Positions 8,674 to 16,689 of a stretch of DNA of 64,000 bases are shown here, piece after piece. This stretch comes from an uncultured Caldilineales bacterium. Lineage in GTDB: Bacteria > Chloroflexota > Anaerolineae > JAAEKA01. The translations under genes were made by a program, and so were the position numbers. The notes under the pieces were generated by a model, which saw only the letters and a list, made by a program, of their open reading frames with translations, was not told where the DNA came from and made no database searches. The DNA lies in the NCBI GenBank assembly GCA_937907455.1, contig CALESQ010000096.1:1-64000 (forward strand), in the 5' to 3' direction. How positions within the stretch are numbered: the first letter of the stretch is position 1; every line of letters starts with the position of its first letter.

Positions 8674-8709
8674 TGGCTTTGTCCTTTGCTTGCATAGAAA
8701 TGAAGCGTC

Positions 8710-8738
8710 ATTCTAGCACGGTGCGGCAGAATGGGCAA
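8710..8738 (-). promoter_or_regulatory. Promoter of the HD hydrolase gene
   Basis: Minus strand TTGCCC (8738-8733), 17-bp spacer, TAGAAT (8715-8710), about 37 bp before the ATG at 8673. Confidence 0.65.
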
Positions 8739-8760
8739 GACCTCCCCGCTGCGGGCGCGT

Positions 8761-8789
8761 TTGTCGAATAGAATAAATGTTCGTATAAT
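8761..8789 (+). promoter_or_regulatory. Promoter of the radical SAM gene (predicted leaderless)
   Basis: TTGTCG at 8761-8766, 17-bp spacer, TATAAT at 8784-8789. Only 6 bp separate the -10 box from the ATG at 8796, so transcription should begin at or next to the start codon. Confidence 0.8.
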
Positions 8790-8795
8790 GGTTTC

Positions 8796-9971
8796 ATGTT
8801 AATCACCACCAGCCCCGATCTGCATGAAAAAGTAGCCGTGCTGGGCCAGCAGGCTCAGTATGATTTGTGCGAGGCACAAGGTCGGCCTGTACCCGATGGC
8901 GAGGACAGCGCCCCTCCCTTGCCTGATGTCAGCGATGCTGTCACTACGGTGATCGGCCAGGGCGGGCGGCGCGTGCCCATGTTGCGTATTCTGCAAACCA
9001 GTGCCTGCGAAAAGAACTGCTACTATTGTCCTTTTCGCGCGGGGCGGCGCTTTCGGCGCAACACCCTTCAGCCTGATGAGCTGGCCGCGGCCTTTGATCA
9101 GATGCAGCGCAAGCGGCTGGTAGAGGGCCTGTTCCTCAGTTCCGGCATTACAGGCACCACGCGCAGCATGGATCGCATGTTGGATACGGTGGAGTTGGTG
9201 CGTCGCAAGTATGGTTGGCGCGGCTATGTGCATCTGAAGCTGTTGCCCAACGCCGAGGATGCTCACATCGAGCAGGCTGCGCGGCTGGCCGACAGGCTTT
9301 CGGTCAACCTGGAAGCCCCGAACGAAGCGCGGTTGGCGCAGTTGGCCCCGAAAAAAGATTTCACCCAGGGCTTGGTAGCCACGTTGGAGCGAGCTTGGAC
9401 TATTGTGCGTCGCCTGCGTCATCAGGGTCGGCGCGTGACCACTGCGGGGGCGGTGACGCAATATGTGGTTGGCCCTGCCGGAGAAAGCGACGAGGAATTG
9501 CTGGTCACCAGCCAGCGCCTTTATCGTCAGGCCGGGGTGCGCCGCGCTTATTATTCTGCTTTTCACCCTATCAGCGATACGCCGTTGGTCGAGGCCGAGG
9601 CGACATCGCCGCGGCGCGAACACCGCCTTTATCAGGCTGATTTTATGTTGCGTCAGTACGGGTTTAGCGCCGACGAATTGCCCTACGATGCGCAGGGCAA
9701 TTTGCCGACGGCTCAAAATCCCAAGCTGGTCTGGGCCGAACGTCACCCTGAATACTTTCCGGTGGAGCTGAACCGTGCGCCGTTGGCTATGTTGCTGCGC
9801 GTGCCGGGTATCGGCCCGACGGGAGCCGCCGCATTGATGCAGGCGCGGCGGCTGGCTCCCTTGCGCGAGATACATGAGCTGGAAAAGCTGGGGATTCGGG
9901 CGCAGCAGGCCGCGCCGTTTATCCTGCTGGCAGGTCGTGCCCCCGTCCATCAACTGCGCTTGTTTACCTGA
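8796..9971 (+). CDS. SPL-like radical SAM protein, putative DNA modification/repair
   Basis: 391 aa. The radical SAM cluster motif is C71-x3-C75-x2-C78 (CEKNCYYC), followed by the FLSSGITGTTRSMDRMLDT segment and the NLEAPNEARLAQLAPKKDF motif. Both are typical of the family annotated as putative DNA modification/repair radical SAM protein, distantly related to spore photoproduct lyase. The C-terminus (about 325-380) carries a helix-hairpin-helix-like segment, LLRVPGIGPTGAAALM, consistent with DNA binding. The usual small partner protein of this family is not next to it. The start codon sits 6 bp after the -10 box, with no room for a ribosome binding site. Confidence 0.85.
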   Translation: MLITTSPDLHEKVAVLGQQAQYDLCEAQGRPVPDGEDSAPPLPDVSDAVTTVIGQGGRRVPMLRILQTSACEKNCYYCPFRAGRRFRRNTLQPDELAAAFDQMQRKRLVEGLFLSSGITGTTRSMDRMLDTVELVRRKYGWRGYVHLKLLPNAEDAHIEQAARLADRLSVNLEAPNEARLAQLAPKKDFTQGLVATLERAWTIVRRLRHQGRRVTTAGAVTQYVVGPAGESDEELLVTSQRLYRQAGVRRAYYSAFHPISDTPLVEAEATSPRREHRLYQADFMLRQYGFSADELPYDAQGNLPTAQNPKLVWAERHPEYFPVELNRAPLAMLLRVPGIGPTGAAALMQARRLAPLREIHELEKLGIRAQQAAPFILLAGRAPVHQLRLFT

Positions 9972-10004
9972 AGTGCGGCCACCGAGAGACCCACACCCTC
10001 AAAA

Positions 10005-10039
10005 CAAAAAGGCTGCCGCAATCAGCGGCAGCCTTTTTG
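10005..10039. terminator. Bidirectional intrinsic terminator
   Basis: Perfect 15-bp arms 10005-10019 and 10025-10039 with a 5-nt loop, with A5 on the left and T5 on the right. It separates the convergent radical SAM gene (+) and tyrosine kinase gene (-). Confidence 0.92.
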
Positions 10040-10054
10040 TGGTTTGCGGGAAAG

Positions 10055-11701
10055 CTACGCCTTGCTGCGCGAAGCCGAAGATCGTGAGGGGCGGCGACGC
10101 AGGCTGGGCAGACGCGGCCGGCTGTTCTGCTCTTTTTTGCCTTCACCTTCGCCGTAGGTGTAATAGCGGCGATAGTAGTAGTAGTAATAGCCACCAGCCT
10201 GCGGACGCAGCCGGTTGAGCGTGACACCCAGAATGTGCACACCGGCCTTGTCCAATGCATCTTTGGCAGCCGCCAGCCACTGACGCCGAGTTGTGCCGGC
10301 ATCGGCCACCAGCACCACGCCATCTACTTGCCGCGCCAGAATAGCGGCGTCGGTGACGGCCAGTGCCGGTGGGCTGTCCAGCAGCACCACGTCAGCACGC
10401 TCTTTCAGTCGCTCCAGCAGATGGGTGAAGCGGGTTGAGCTGAGCAACTCTGCCGGGTTAGGCGGCAGTGGGCCGGTGGTTAGCACACTCAGGTTCTTTA
10501 CCTGTGTGGGTTGCAGATATTGGTCCAGGTTGAGTTTTTCCTGCAGCAGCGCGTTGGTCAGGCCTACGTTGTTGGGCACCTGGAAGATGCGGTGCTGCGT
10601 GGGGCGGCGCAGGTCGGTGTCCAGCACCACCACGTTTTGCCCTTGTTGGGCCATAACCACCGCCAGATTAGCCAGCGTGGTGCTTTTGCCTTCTGAGGGG
10701 TTTGAGCTGGTTAGCATCATGGTGCGCGGCGGCGTATCGAGCGAAGAGAACTGAATGTTGGTGCGCAGTACACGATAGGCCTCGGCCACAGGAGATTTGG
10801 GCAGCGAGGCAGCTACCAAAGGGGTGTCCTGTGTCTCGTCCATGTCAATAGTTGTGATGGCCCCCAATGTTGCCAGACCGGTGGCCTCGCGGATATCGTC
10901 GGGGCTTTTCATGGTGTCGTCAAGATATTCCAGCAGCAGCGCAGCACCCAGCGCCAAGGCAAAACCGATGACCGCAGCCAGCAGGATCGTAGTGTTTTTG
11001 TTGCCGCGAATGGGCGCAGCAGGCAGGTTAGCCGCCTCAACCACCACAATTGTATTGATGCCGCCCTGCAGGAAGGTCAATAACTGGGCATAGTTGGCCT
11101 GATAGCTGTTAAGTTTTTGTTCCAACCCCTGGATCTGGGTTTGTGTATCAGCAATTTGACGGGCGCTGAACATGCCGGCCATCTGCTGCTGCAACTCGTC
11201 AATGCGCGTTTTGGTGTTTTCAATGTTGGTTTCCAGATCCTGAAGCTGGCGCGTGACGAAGGCGCTGCGATCCTGGCGTTCTTTATCAGAGGAGGAAGGG
11301 CTGCGCAGGAAAAGCTGGTTAGCCAACTCTGCGGCAACGGCCTGGGCCCGCTGCGGGTCGGTATCAATTACCTGAATCTCCAGCAACTGCGTGTTGGGTA
11401 CCAGGTTCACCGAGTAAGTTGGCAACCATGCCATGTGCAAGGCGTCCATGGTAGCCTGACGCACCACATCGCGCTTGGCTAAGGCGGCGTAGGTCTGAGC
11501 CAATTGCTGTCCCAGATACACTTCGTTGCCGGTGGGATTGGGGTTTTCCAGGGCGCGGCCAATCATCAGAGTGGTTTTAGAGCTATATTGATCGGGTTGG
11601 GTGCGCGTGGCAATAAAACTGGCCAGAGTTGCTACCAGCGTGGATAGCAGCAGCAGCCACCACCATTTACGCACAATCAAAAAATACTGTCTTAGTTCCA
11701 T
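10055..11701 (-). CDS. Polysaccharide-chain-length regulator / BY-type tyrosine autokinase
   Basis: 548 aa. The N-terminal Wzz domain has a membrane helix at about 18-38 and a second near 235-255, with coiled coil between (about 150-210). The C-terminal CpsD/CapB kinase domain has Walker A SSNPSEGKST, Walker A' VVVLDTDLRRPT and Walker B VVLLDSPP. The tail holds a cluster of nine tyrosines (GGYYYYYYRRYYTYG), the expected autophosphorylation site. Both halves are in one chain, as in Gram-negative BY kinases. Such proteins control export of capsular or exopolysaccharide. The ATG at 11701 has an AGAAGG site upstream and is preferred to the in-frame start at 11728. It follows the SH3 surface protein gene by 68 bp, probably in one operon. 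Confidence 0.9.
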   Translation of the reverse strand: MELRQYFLIVRKWWWLLLLSTLVATLASFIATRTQPDQYSSKTTLMIGRALENPNPTGNEVYLGQQLAQTYAALAKRDVVRQATMDALHMAWLPTYSVNLVPNTQLLEIQVIDTDPQRAQAVAAELANQLFLRSPSSSDKERQDRSAFVTRQLQDLETNIENTKTRIDELQQQMAGMFSARQIADTQTQIQGLEQKLNSYQANYAQLLTFLQGGINTIVVVEAANLPAAPIRGNKNTTILLAAVIGFALALGAALLLEYLDDTMKSPDDIREATGLATLGAITTIDMDETQDTPLVAASLPKSPVAEAYRVLRTNIQFSSLDTPPRTMMLTSSNPSEGKSTTLANLAVVMAQQGQNVVVLDTDLRRPTQHRIFQVPNNVGLTNALLQEKLNLDQYLQPTQVKNLSVLTTGPLPPNPAELLSSTRFTHLLERLKERADVVLLDSPPALAVTDAAILARQVDGVVLVADAGTTRRQWLAAAKDALDKAGVHILGVTLNRLRPQAGGYYYYYYRRYYTYGEGEGKKEQNSRPRLPSLRRRPSRSSASRSKA

Positions 11702-11769
11702 GAAAGCCTTCTTATTACTACCAGTCACCGCTGCCGGTGTTGCCGCCGTTCAATTGCGGCAGGGGCAAC

Positions 11770-13893
11770 CTATTGTGCCTGCAACTCGGGCAAAGCAGCT
11801 ATGTCAATATCGGTCTGGATCAGTTCGTTGAAAATCCATGCCGGGCTGCCATCAAAGCAGCATACCGCCAGCCACGATGCATTGGCGTTGCGGCCAACCA
11901 GCGATACCACCACGTTGTTGGCTACCAGCCGCACCACCTGAAATTGAGTGCCGGGGCCGCTGCGCACATTGGCGGGGCCATCAATCACTGTGCCGCTGGG
12001 CGCGCCATCCTGTGTGCTGAACACCGCAGTGGGTCGCGGCGTGGGCGTGATGGTGGGTGTTGGTGTAGCCGTGGCGCGCTGTGCAGTGGGCGTGCCGGGG
12101 CCAGTGGTAGCCGTGGGCGTAGCTGTCACCGGCGGGGTTGGCGTGCCGGTGGGGGTGCGGGTGGGGGTTGGGGTCGAGGTGCCATAGATAATAGCCTCGA
12201 TTGTCACCAGAATCACCCGCGCCTGGGCAGTTTGCTCGTTGCCGGGTGTGGGAACCGGCGTGCGCGTGGGGGTGGCGGTCACTACCCAGGCGGGCAGTGG
12301 CGTGGGCGGGCCAGCGGTTGCTGTGCGCGTAGCTTCGGCAATCACCCGGTTCAGCAAAGCCTGAATGCTGGCTGCCGTGGGTGTATTGGTGACCACAACA
12401 AGCGTGGCCGATGGCGTGGCGGTGACGTAATCGCTGGGCAGGGGGGTCCATGTGCCGGTGGTTAGCGCCACAGCGGTAGCCACCAGGGACTCGTATTGAG
12501 CGGTGAGTACGTTTTGCGGGGCCGAAGTGGGGGTAATCACCAGCGGCAAGCCCTGCATCAGGCGTTGCGCGTCGGCGGTCAGGGCGTTTTCTGGTGTGGC
12601 CGTTGCCGTAACCTGGAAGATAGGCGTGGGGGTCAATGTTCCCACGGTTTGCACCAGGGCGGTGACGGCTTGCAACTGCGCAGCCGCGGTAAGCACATTG
12701 GCCGGTGTGGGTGTGCTGGTGACTACCAGGTAATCTTCGGCGGGAATAGGCGGCGGCGTGGCTGGGGCAGGGCCAGTGATAATGCGCAGGCTGGGCGCGG
12801 CCGCGCGGCTGCCCGGGCCATAGCCGCTGTCCCAGGTAAACAGATTGTCACCAGAGCCTTCGGGTCCATCCAGCCGGAAAGCTACCTGCAAGCGGTTATC
12901 AAGCAAGGTCTGCTGCAAAGCTGCACGCTGGGCATCATCGAAGATAAATTCGTTTAGGGCAAAAGGAGCCAGCTTGGCAGCGCCCAGCACTGGCAGCACT
13001 GTTTGCAATACACTGGCGTTATGAATACTCTGGAAGTTTTGTTGGCTCCAGTCCTTGTTGATGAGCGGATCGAGCCAGCGCAGTTGCCACACGCCGTTGC
13101 CAGTGCGGTCGAGGCGGCTATCGTCCAGGCCTGAGAACACCAACGAGGCTGAGCGAATCGGGGCCCCGCGCGGCACACGGCTCAAGTCAAACTGCACTAT
13201 GCTATGAAAGATCTGATCCTCGATGGTGCCGGCGTGCAGGAACGAATCACCCAGATGGTTGCCACGCGCTTCGTTGCTGCCTACCCAGCCCACTGCGCTT
13301 GCATCGGCTGTCAGGTTAAAGAACAGGTCGCCGTTGCTCACCACAGGGGTGGGGATTTCTTTCAGCAATTCGCTCGCTGGTGCAGTTGTCGCGGCATCGG
13401 GTGGAGTGGGTGTGCTGGTGACAAAGCCGGGGTCAGGGGTAGGCATCACGGCCTGCACGACAAGCGTGGGAGCAACATTAGTCACAGCGGTTGGGGTGGC
13501 CCCGACCTGAGATACCGGGGATGCAGGCGCGGTCAGCAGCCGTGCTACCTGCCACAGTACCACCGCCGCGGCCAGAGCTATTGCCGTCCATAAGGCTAGC
13601 CGTACCGGGCTAAGGCGCGCCGGTGGTGGCGCTTTTCCTTTTGGGTTGCGCGTCGAAGTTTTCTTTCCGGCACGTTGTTGTTTTGCTTGTTGCGCTCGTT
13701 TGGCTTGACGATAGTGAACACATTGTCGGTGGTTGGTGCTCAGACAATAGCTTTGCTGATGCACAAGATCAGGTTGAAAACCACCGCGCTCGGCTGGTGC
13801 ATAACAAACATGCCCCTGAGCCGGGTAACTCAGACGCACAGAAGGATCGTTTTCTACTCCCAGATGGGGGCAGGTGTAGGTGTTGGAAGCCAT
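11770..13893 (-). CDS. Membrane-anchored surface protein: Cys/His N-domain, DNRLRE-like domain, T/P-rich linker, SH3b
   Basis: 707 aa. Residues 1-60 are a cytoplasmic Cys/His module (CPHLG, then HVCYA, YCLS and CVHY), probably metal-binding. After a basic stretch there is one membrane helix at about 100-120. Residues about 195-375 form a DNRLRE/CBM-like beta domain with IVQFDLSRVPRGAPIRSASLVF. A long Thr/Pro-rich region with several ENVLTA-like short repeats follows (about 385-615). The last 75 residues are an SH3b domain (ANVRSGPGTQFQVVR). The overall plan suggests a transmembrane protein that binds envelope polysaccharide outside. Its operon partner is the tyrosine autokinase. No homologue of known function is recognised for the whole protein. 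Confidence 0.8.
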   Translation of the reverse strand: MASNTYTCPHLGVENDPSVRLSYPAQGHVCYAPAERGGFQPDLVHQQSYCLSTNHRQCVHYRQAKRAQQAKQQRAGKKTSTRNPKGKAPPPARLSPVRLALWTAIALAAAVVLWQVARLLTAPASPVSQVGATPTAVTNVAPTLVVQAVMPTPDPGFVTSTPTPPDAATTAPASELLKEIPTPVVSNGDLFFNLTADASAVGWVGSNEARGNHLGDSFLHAGTIEDQIFHSIVQFDLSRVPRGAPIRSASLVFSGLDDSRLDRTGNGVWQLRWLDPLINKDWSQQNFQSIHNASVLQTVLPVLGAAKLAPFALNEFIFDDAQRAALQQTLLDNRLQVAFRLDGPEGSGDNLFTWDSGYGPGSRAAAPSLRIITGPAPATPPPIPAEDYLVVTSTPTPANVLTAAAQLQAVTALVQTVGTLTPTPIFQVTATATPENALTADAQRLMQGLPLVITPTSAPQNVLTAQYESLVATAVALTTGTWTPLPSDYVTATPSATLVVVTNTPTAASIQALLNRVIAEATRTATAGPPTPLPAWVVTATPTRTPVPTPGNEQTAQARVILVTIEAIIYGTSTPTPTRTPTGTPTPPVTATPTATTGPGTPTAQRATATPTPTITPTPRPTAVFSTQDGAPSGTVIDGPANVRSGPGTQFQVVRLVANNVVVSLVGRNANASWLAVCCFDGSPAWIFNELIQTDIDIAALPELQAQ

Positions 13894-14060
13894 AATTGAG
13901 ACGGTAGGCTCTGTCGCTTGGGTGCAGAGCTGTGGTAGTGGTTTTTCTGAAACCCGGTTTTTGGAAACAGGCTAGGCAGCGCAGCATTACCCCAACTGTA
14001 ACGGCGCGCTGCGAACAGTGTGCCCCACTTCGCCGGGTATCTATGCATCTTACCACCATA

Positions 14061-14111
14061 TCGGCTGTTCAGCCGACAAGAAATTATACAACCTTCTGAG
14101 GTGCTGAACAA
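14061..14111 (-). promoter_or_regulatory. Promoter of the surface-protein/tyrosine-kinase operon, with a 5' hairpin
   Basis: Minus strand TTGTTC (14111-14106), 17-bp spacer, TATAAT (14088-14083). A 6-bp stem-loop, TCGGCT/AGCCGA (14076-14061), falls at the expected 5' end of the mRNA and could protect it. The remaining leader to the ATG at 13893 (about 170 nt) shows no further element that I recognise. Confidence 0.7.
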
Positions 14112-14157
14112 ATTAGCCTGTACTAGAAAGCGACAAACTGGCGGTCAGACCAACCCA

Positions 14158-14166
14158 TGCTATAAT
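14158..14166 (+). promoter_or_regulatory. Extended -10 promoter of the ABC-2 exporter operon
   Basis: TGC followed by TATAAT at 14161-14166, an extended -10. The matching -35 is poor (CTGGCG at 14138). The -10 is 7 bp before an ATG at 14174 that opens a 12-codon reading frame, and 42 bp before the ATG of the ATPase. Confidence 0.65.
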
Positions 14167-14173
14167 AGCCGGT

Positions 14174-14212
14174 ATGTCTCTACTACGCTGCTACCAGGCG
14201 AGCACACCATGA
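14174..14212 (+). CDS. Possible 12-codon leader peptide coupled to the ABC ATPase
   Basis: ATG at 14174, predicted at or near the first base of the transcript, opens a frame encoding MSLLRCYQASTP. Its TGA overlaps the ATG of the downstream ATPase as ATGA (14209-14212). This geometry would allow a leaderless start with translational coupling. No homologue is expected for such a short peptide, so it is a positional inference only. Confidence 0.35.
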   Translation: MSLLRCYQASTP

Positions 14213-15165
14213 TTCGTGCCGCCACTGCCCCCATTATCGCTACGCAAGGTCTGACGCGCCGCTTTGGTGCTGCCACCGCAGTAGACGGCCTGACGCTGGA
14301 GGTTTTTCCCGGCGAAGTGTTTGGCTTCCTGGGCCATAACGGGGCAGGAAAAACCACCACAGTACGTTTGCTGAATGGCATTTTAACACCCAGTGCCGGC
14401 CAGGCGCGCGTGCTGGGGCTGGATCCGATGGCCGACGGCCCGGCGTTACGTCGTCAAACCGGCGTGCTCACGGAAAACCCCTCGCTGGATGAACGACTCA
14501 GCGCGCGCACCAATCTCAGCCTGTACGCCGATCTTTACGGCGTACCCCGCGCTGAGGTGACCGCACGTGTGCAGGAGTTGTTGGCGGCTTTTGATCTGTT
14601 AGACCGCGGCGATGATAAGGTGGGCGGCTATAGCAAGGGCATGAAACAGCGGTTGGCGCTGGCACGCTGCCTGCTGCACCGACCAGCACTGCTTTTCTTG
14701 GATGAGCCAACCGCGGCACTGGACCCGGTTGCCAGTCGTCAGGTGCATGAGCTGATCCTGCACAGTGCCCGCGCCGGCCATACGGTGTTCATCAACACGC
14801 ATAATCTGGTAGAGGCGCAACGCGTGTGCGATCGCGTGGGGGTGATGGAGCAGGGCCGACTGGTGGCAGTGGGAGCGCCGCACGATCTGGCCCGCCAGTT
14901 GATGCGCGCGCTGGATGTAGAGATTGAAGTAGCCGCAGAGGATATGGTCACGGCTGAACGCACTCTCGCTGCCCGCCCCGGATTGAGCTGTGCCGCGCAG
15001 CGCCGGGGGGTGTTGCTGGTGAGCGGTGCCGAGCGTGCAGCTATCCCCGATCTGCTGGCTGCCCTGGTGGCCGCGGAGGTGCGCATCTATCAGGTAACGC
15101 CGCAGGAACCCACTTTGGAAGATGTCTATTTTGCCTTGCACCGCAACCGAGAGGTGAGCCAATGA
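14209..15165 (+). CDS. ABC transporter ATP-binding protein (ABC-2 exporter)
   Basis: 318 aa. Walker A GHNGAGKTTT, signature YSKGMKQRLALAR, Walker B LLFLDEPTAALDP, and an H-loop histidine in FINTHN are all present. The C-terminal 90 residues form the DUF4162-type extension found in NatA/CcmA-like exporter ATPases. The in-frame ATG at 14020 lies upstream of the promoter, so it is not the start. The ATG at 14209 follows a CAGGCGAG segment. The stop overlaps the permease start by 4 bp. The two proteins should form one exporter, of unknown substrate. Confidence 0.9.
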   Translation: MIRAATAPIIATQGLTRRFGAATAVDGLTLEVFPGEVFGFLGHNGAGKTTTVRLLNGILTPSAGQARVLGLDPMADGPALRRQTGVLTENPSLDERLSARTNLSLYADLYGVPRAEVTARVQELLAAFDLLDRGDDKVGGYSKGMKQRLALARCLLHRPALLFLDEPTAALDPVASRQVHELILHSARAGHTVFINTHNLVEAQRVCDRVGVMEQGRLVAVGAPHDLARQLMRALDVEIEVAAEDMVTAERTLAARPGLSCAAQRRGVLLVSGAERAAIPDLLAALVAAEVRIYQVTPQEPTLEDVYFALHRNREVSQ

Positions 15166-15980
15166 ACCGGCGGGTGATTGGAGCAATTGTGCGCAAAGAT
15201 CTGCGTGTGGTGTTGCAGAATAAAGGTGTGGTACTGCCTATTCTGCTGCTGCCGTTGATTTTATTTGTGGTGCTGCCGCTGGTAGTGACACTGATCCCTG
15301 CATCGCTGGGTAATACAGCCAGCAACAGTGCTGACCTGCAAGAGCTGTTGGCGATGATCTCACCAGGTCTGCGCCAGCAACTGGCCGGGCTTGATCTCAA
15401 TCAAGCGGCGGTACTCTTCTTTTTAGTGTATATGATGGCGCCGCTGTTTTTAATTGTACCGATCATGGTGTCCAGTGTGATCGCCGCAGATAGCTTTGTG
15501 GGCGAACGGGAACGCAAAACGCTGGAAGCACTGCTTTACACACCCGCCACCGACGCTGAATTGCTAACAGGCAAACTGCTGGCGGCCTGGCTGCCTGCGC
15601 TGGCTGTTTCGCTGCTCAGCTACCTGTTTTATGGGGTGATCAGCAATTTCGCGGTCTGGCCTACCTTTCAGCGCCTGCTGTTTCCCAACGCCATTTGGAA
15701 CGTGCTGGTGATTTGGGTAGCGCCTGCGGCTGCGGCGACGAGTTTGGCTACGATGATTTTGGTATCGGTGCGCGCCAAAACTTTTCAGGATGCCTATCAA
15801 ACAGGCTCGCTGGTGGTGTTGCCGGTGCTGATGCTGCTGTTTGGGCAGTTGTTCGGCCTGATGTATTTTAGCGTACCCCTGTCGCTATTGCTGGGCGTGG
15901 TGTTATGGCTGATCAGCCTGGTGCTGCTGGCTTATGGCCGGCGCACCTTGCATCGCAGTGAACTGATTGCCCGTTTGTGA
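15162..15980 (+). CDS. ABC-2 type permease (NatB-like)
   Basis: 272 aa with six hydrophobic segments. The first helix is near residues 20-45. The segment FVGERERKTLEALLYTPATD is the conserved cytoplasmic motif of ABC-2/NatB permeases that contacts the ATPase. The ATG overlaps the ATPase stop (ATGA), showing coupled translation. It forms the membrane part of the exporter with the ATPase before it. The substrate cannot be inferred. Confidence 0.88.
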   Translation: MNRRVIGAIVRKDLRVVLQNKGVVLPILLLPLILFVVLPLVVTLIPASLGNTASNSADLQELLAMISPGLRQQLAGLDLNQAAVLFFLVYMMAPLFLIVPIMVSSVIAADSFVGERERKTLEALLYTPATDAELLTGKLLAAWLPALAVSLLSYLFYGVISNFAVWPTFQRLLFPNAIWNVLVIWVAPAAAATSLATMILVSVRAKTFQDAYQTGSLVVLPVLMLLFGQLFGLMYFSVPLSLLLGVVLWLISLVLLAYGRRTLHRSELIARL

Positions 15981-15991
15981 CGCCATACGAG

Positions 15992-16020
15992 TTGCGTTTT
16001 CTGCTTACAGATAGTATACT
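15992..16020 (+). promoter_or_regulatory. Promoter of the small membrane protein gene
   Basis: TTGCGT at 15992-15997, 17-bp spacer, TATACT at 16015-16020. The leader of about 115 nt carries the short repeats at 16036-16130. Confidence 0.65.
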
Positions 16021-16035
16021 TTTATGGTGCAAGAT

Positions 16036-16130
16036 AGTTACGAGTAGTGCGTAACTCGTAACTCGGAGCGAGACGAGATTCGCAGCCACAAATGTCTATT
16101 CTGGATTACGAGTTACTTGTTATTTACTAC
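16036..16130. repeat. Short GTAACTCG-type intergenic dyads
   Basis: A cluster of short direct and inverted words (GTTACGAGTAGTG, CGTAACTCGTAACTCGG, then GGATTACGAGTTAC and TTATTTACTAC) in the leader of the following gene. Similar words recur in other gaps of this window (about 19836, 36980, 37213, 40313, 46985, 48300 and 50155). Confidence 0.55.
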
Positions 16131-16143
16131 TTAGGAGATCGCC

Positions 16144-16689
16144 ATGAAAACCACCCTTGCCTTGTTTGAACAGCGCAGCCAGGCCGAGGCGGCTGCGGTG
16201 ACGCTGGTACAAAACGGCGTTGCCGAACACCGCGTCACTTTGATGGATCGCAACACATCTGCGGCCAAACTGGTAGAGCCAGGCCCGCGCGCCATCACCA
16301 TGAAGGCGGTCAACGGCTTTACCGTGATGATGGTGCTGATCTTCGCCCTGTTCGGCGTGGCGGCGGCCATTGCTTCTCAATTCATCTATGCCGCTGACCA
16401 GGGTACAATGACCCTGACTATGGTCGTTTTCCTGCTGATCGGCGCATTTTGCGGCCTGTTTATGGGTTGGGTTAAGGGGCGCTCGGACGCAGACAATGCC
16501 ATTCAGGAATTTCGTGAAGCCGTGCAGCACGGCGATACCCTGCTGATGGTGGCTGATGACCGCCAAATCGCCGCGGTGCAGCGTATCCTGCGCAGCCACA
16601 GCGCACATTGGCTTACCACCACGGCGCAAATCAACCGGATGCCGGTGGCTCCATCACTTCACGCGCTGGAACTGACCCCGGCGCATTGA
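16144..16689 (+). CDS. Two-helix membrane protein, function unknown
   Basis: 181 aa. Residues 1-45 look like a small alpha/beta module (TTLALFEQRSQAEAAAVTLVQNGV) of the type found in YflT-like general stress proteins, where a sequence is read as a domain that pairs around a membrane hairpin. Two membrane helices lie at about 62-82 and 88-110. The C-terminal part (IQEFREAVQHGDTLLMVADD) resembles the second half of that fold. The start has AGGAGA 7 bp upstream. Its 3' end overlaps the convergent ecfT gene by 36 bp. The stress-protein likeness is tentative. Confidence 0.7.
   Translation: MKTTLALFEQRSQAEAAAVTLVQNGVAEHRVTLMDRNTSAAKLVEPGPRAITMKAVNGFTVMMVLIFALFGVAAAIASQFIYAADQGTMTLTMVVFLLIGAFCGLFMGWVKGRSDADNAIQEFREAVQHGDTLLMVADDRQIAAVQRILRSHSAHWLTTTAQINRMPVAPSLHALELTPAH

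Noticed and set aside
14020..14208. Longer N-terminus of the ABC ATPase from 14020
   Set aside because: It would include the promoter -10 box and has no similarity to the family; the Walker-domain start fits the ATG at 14209.
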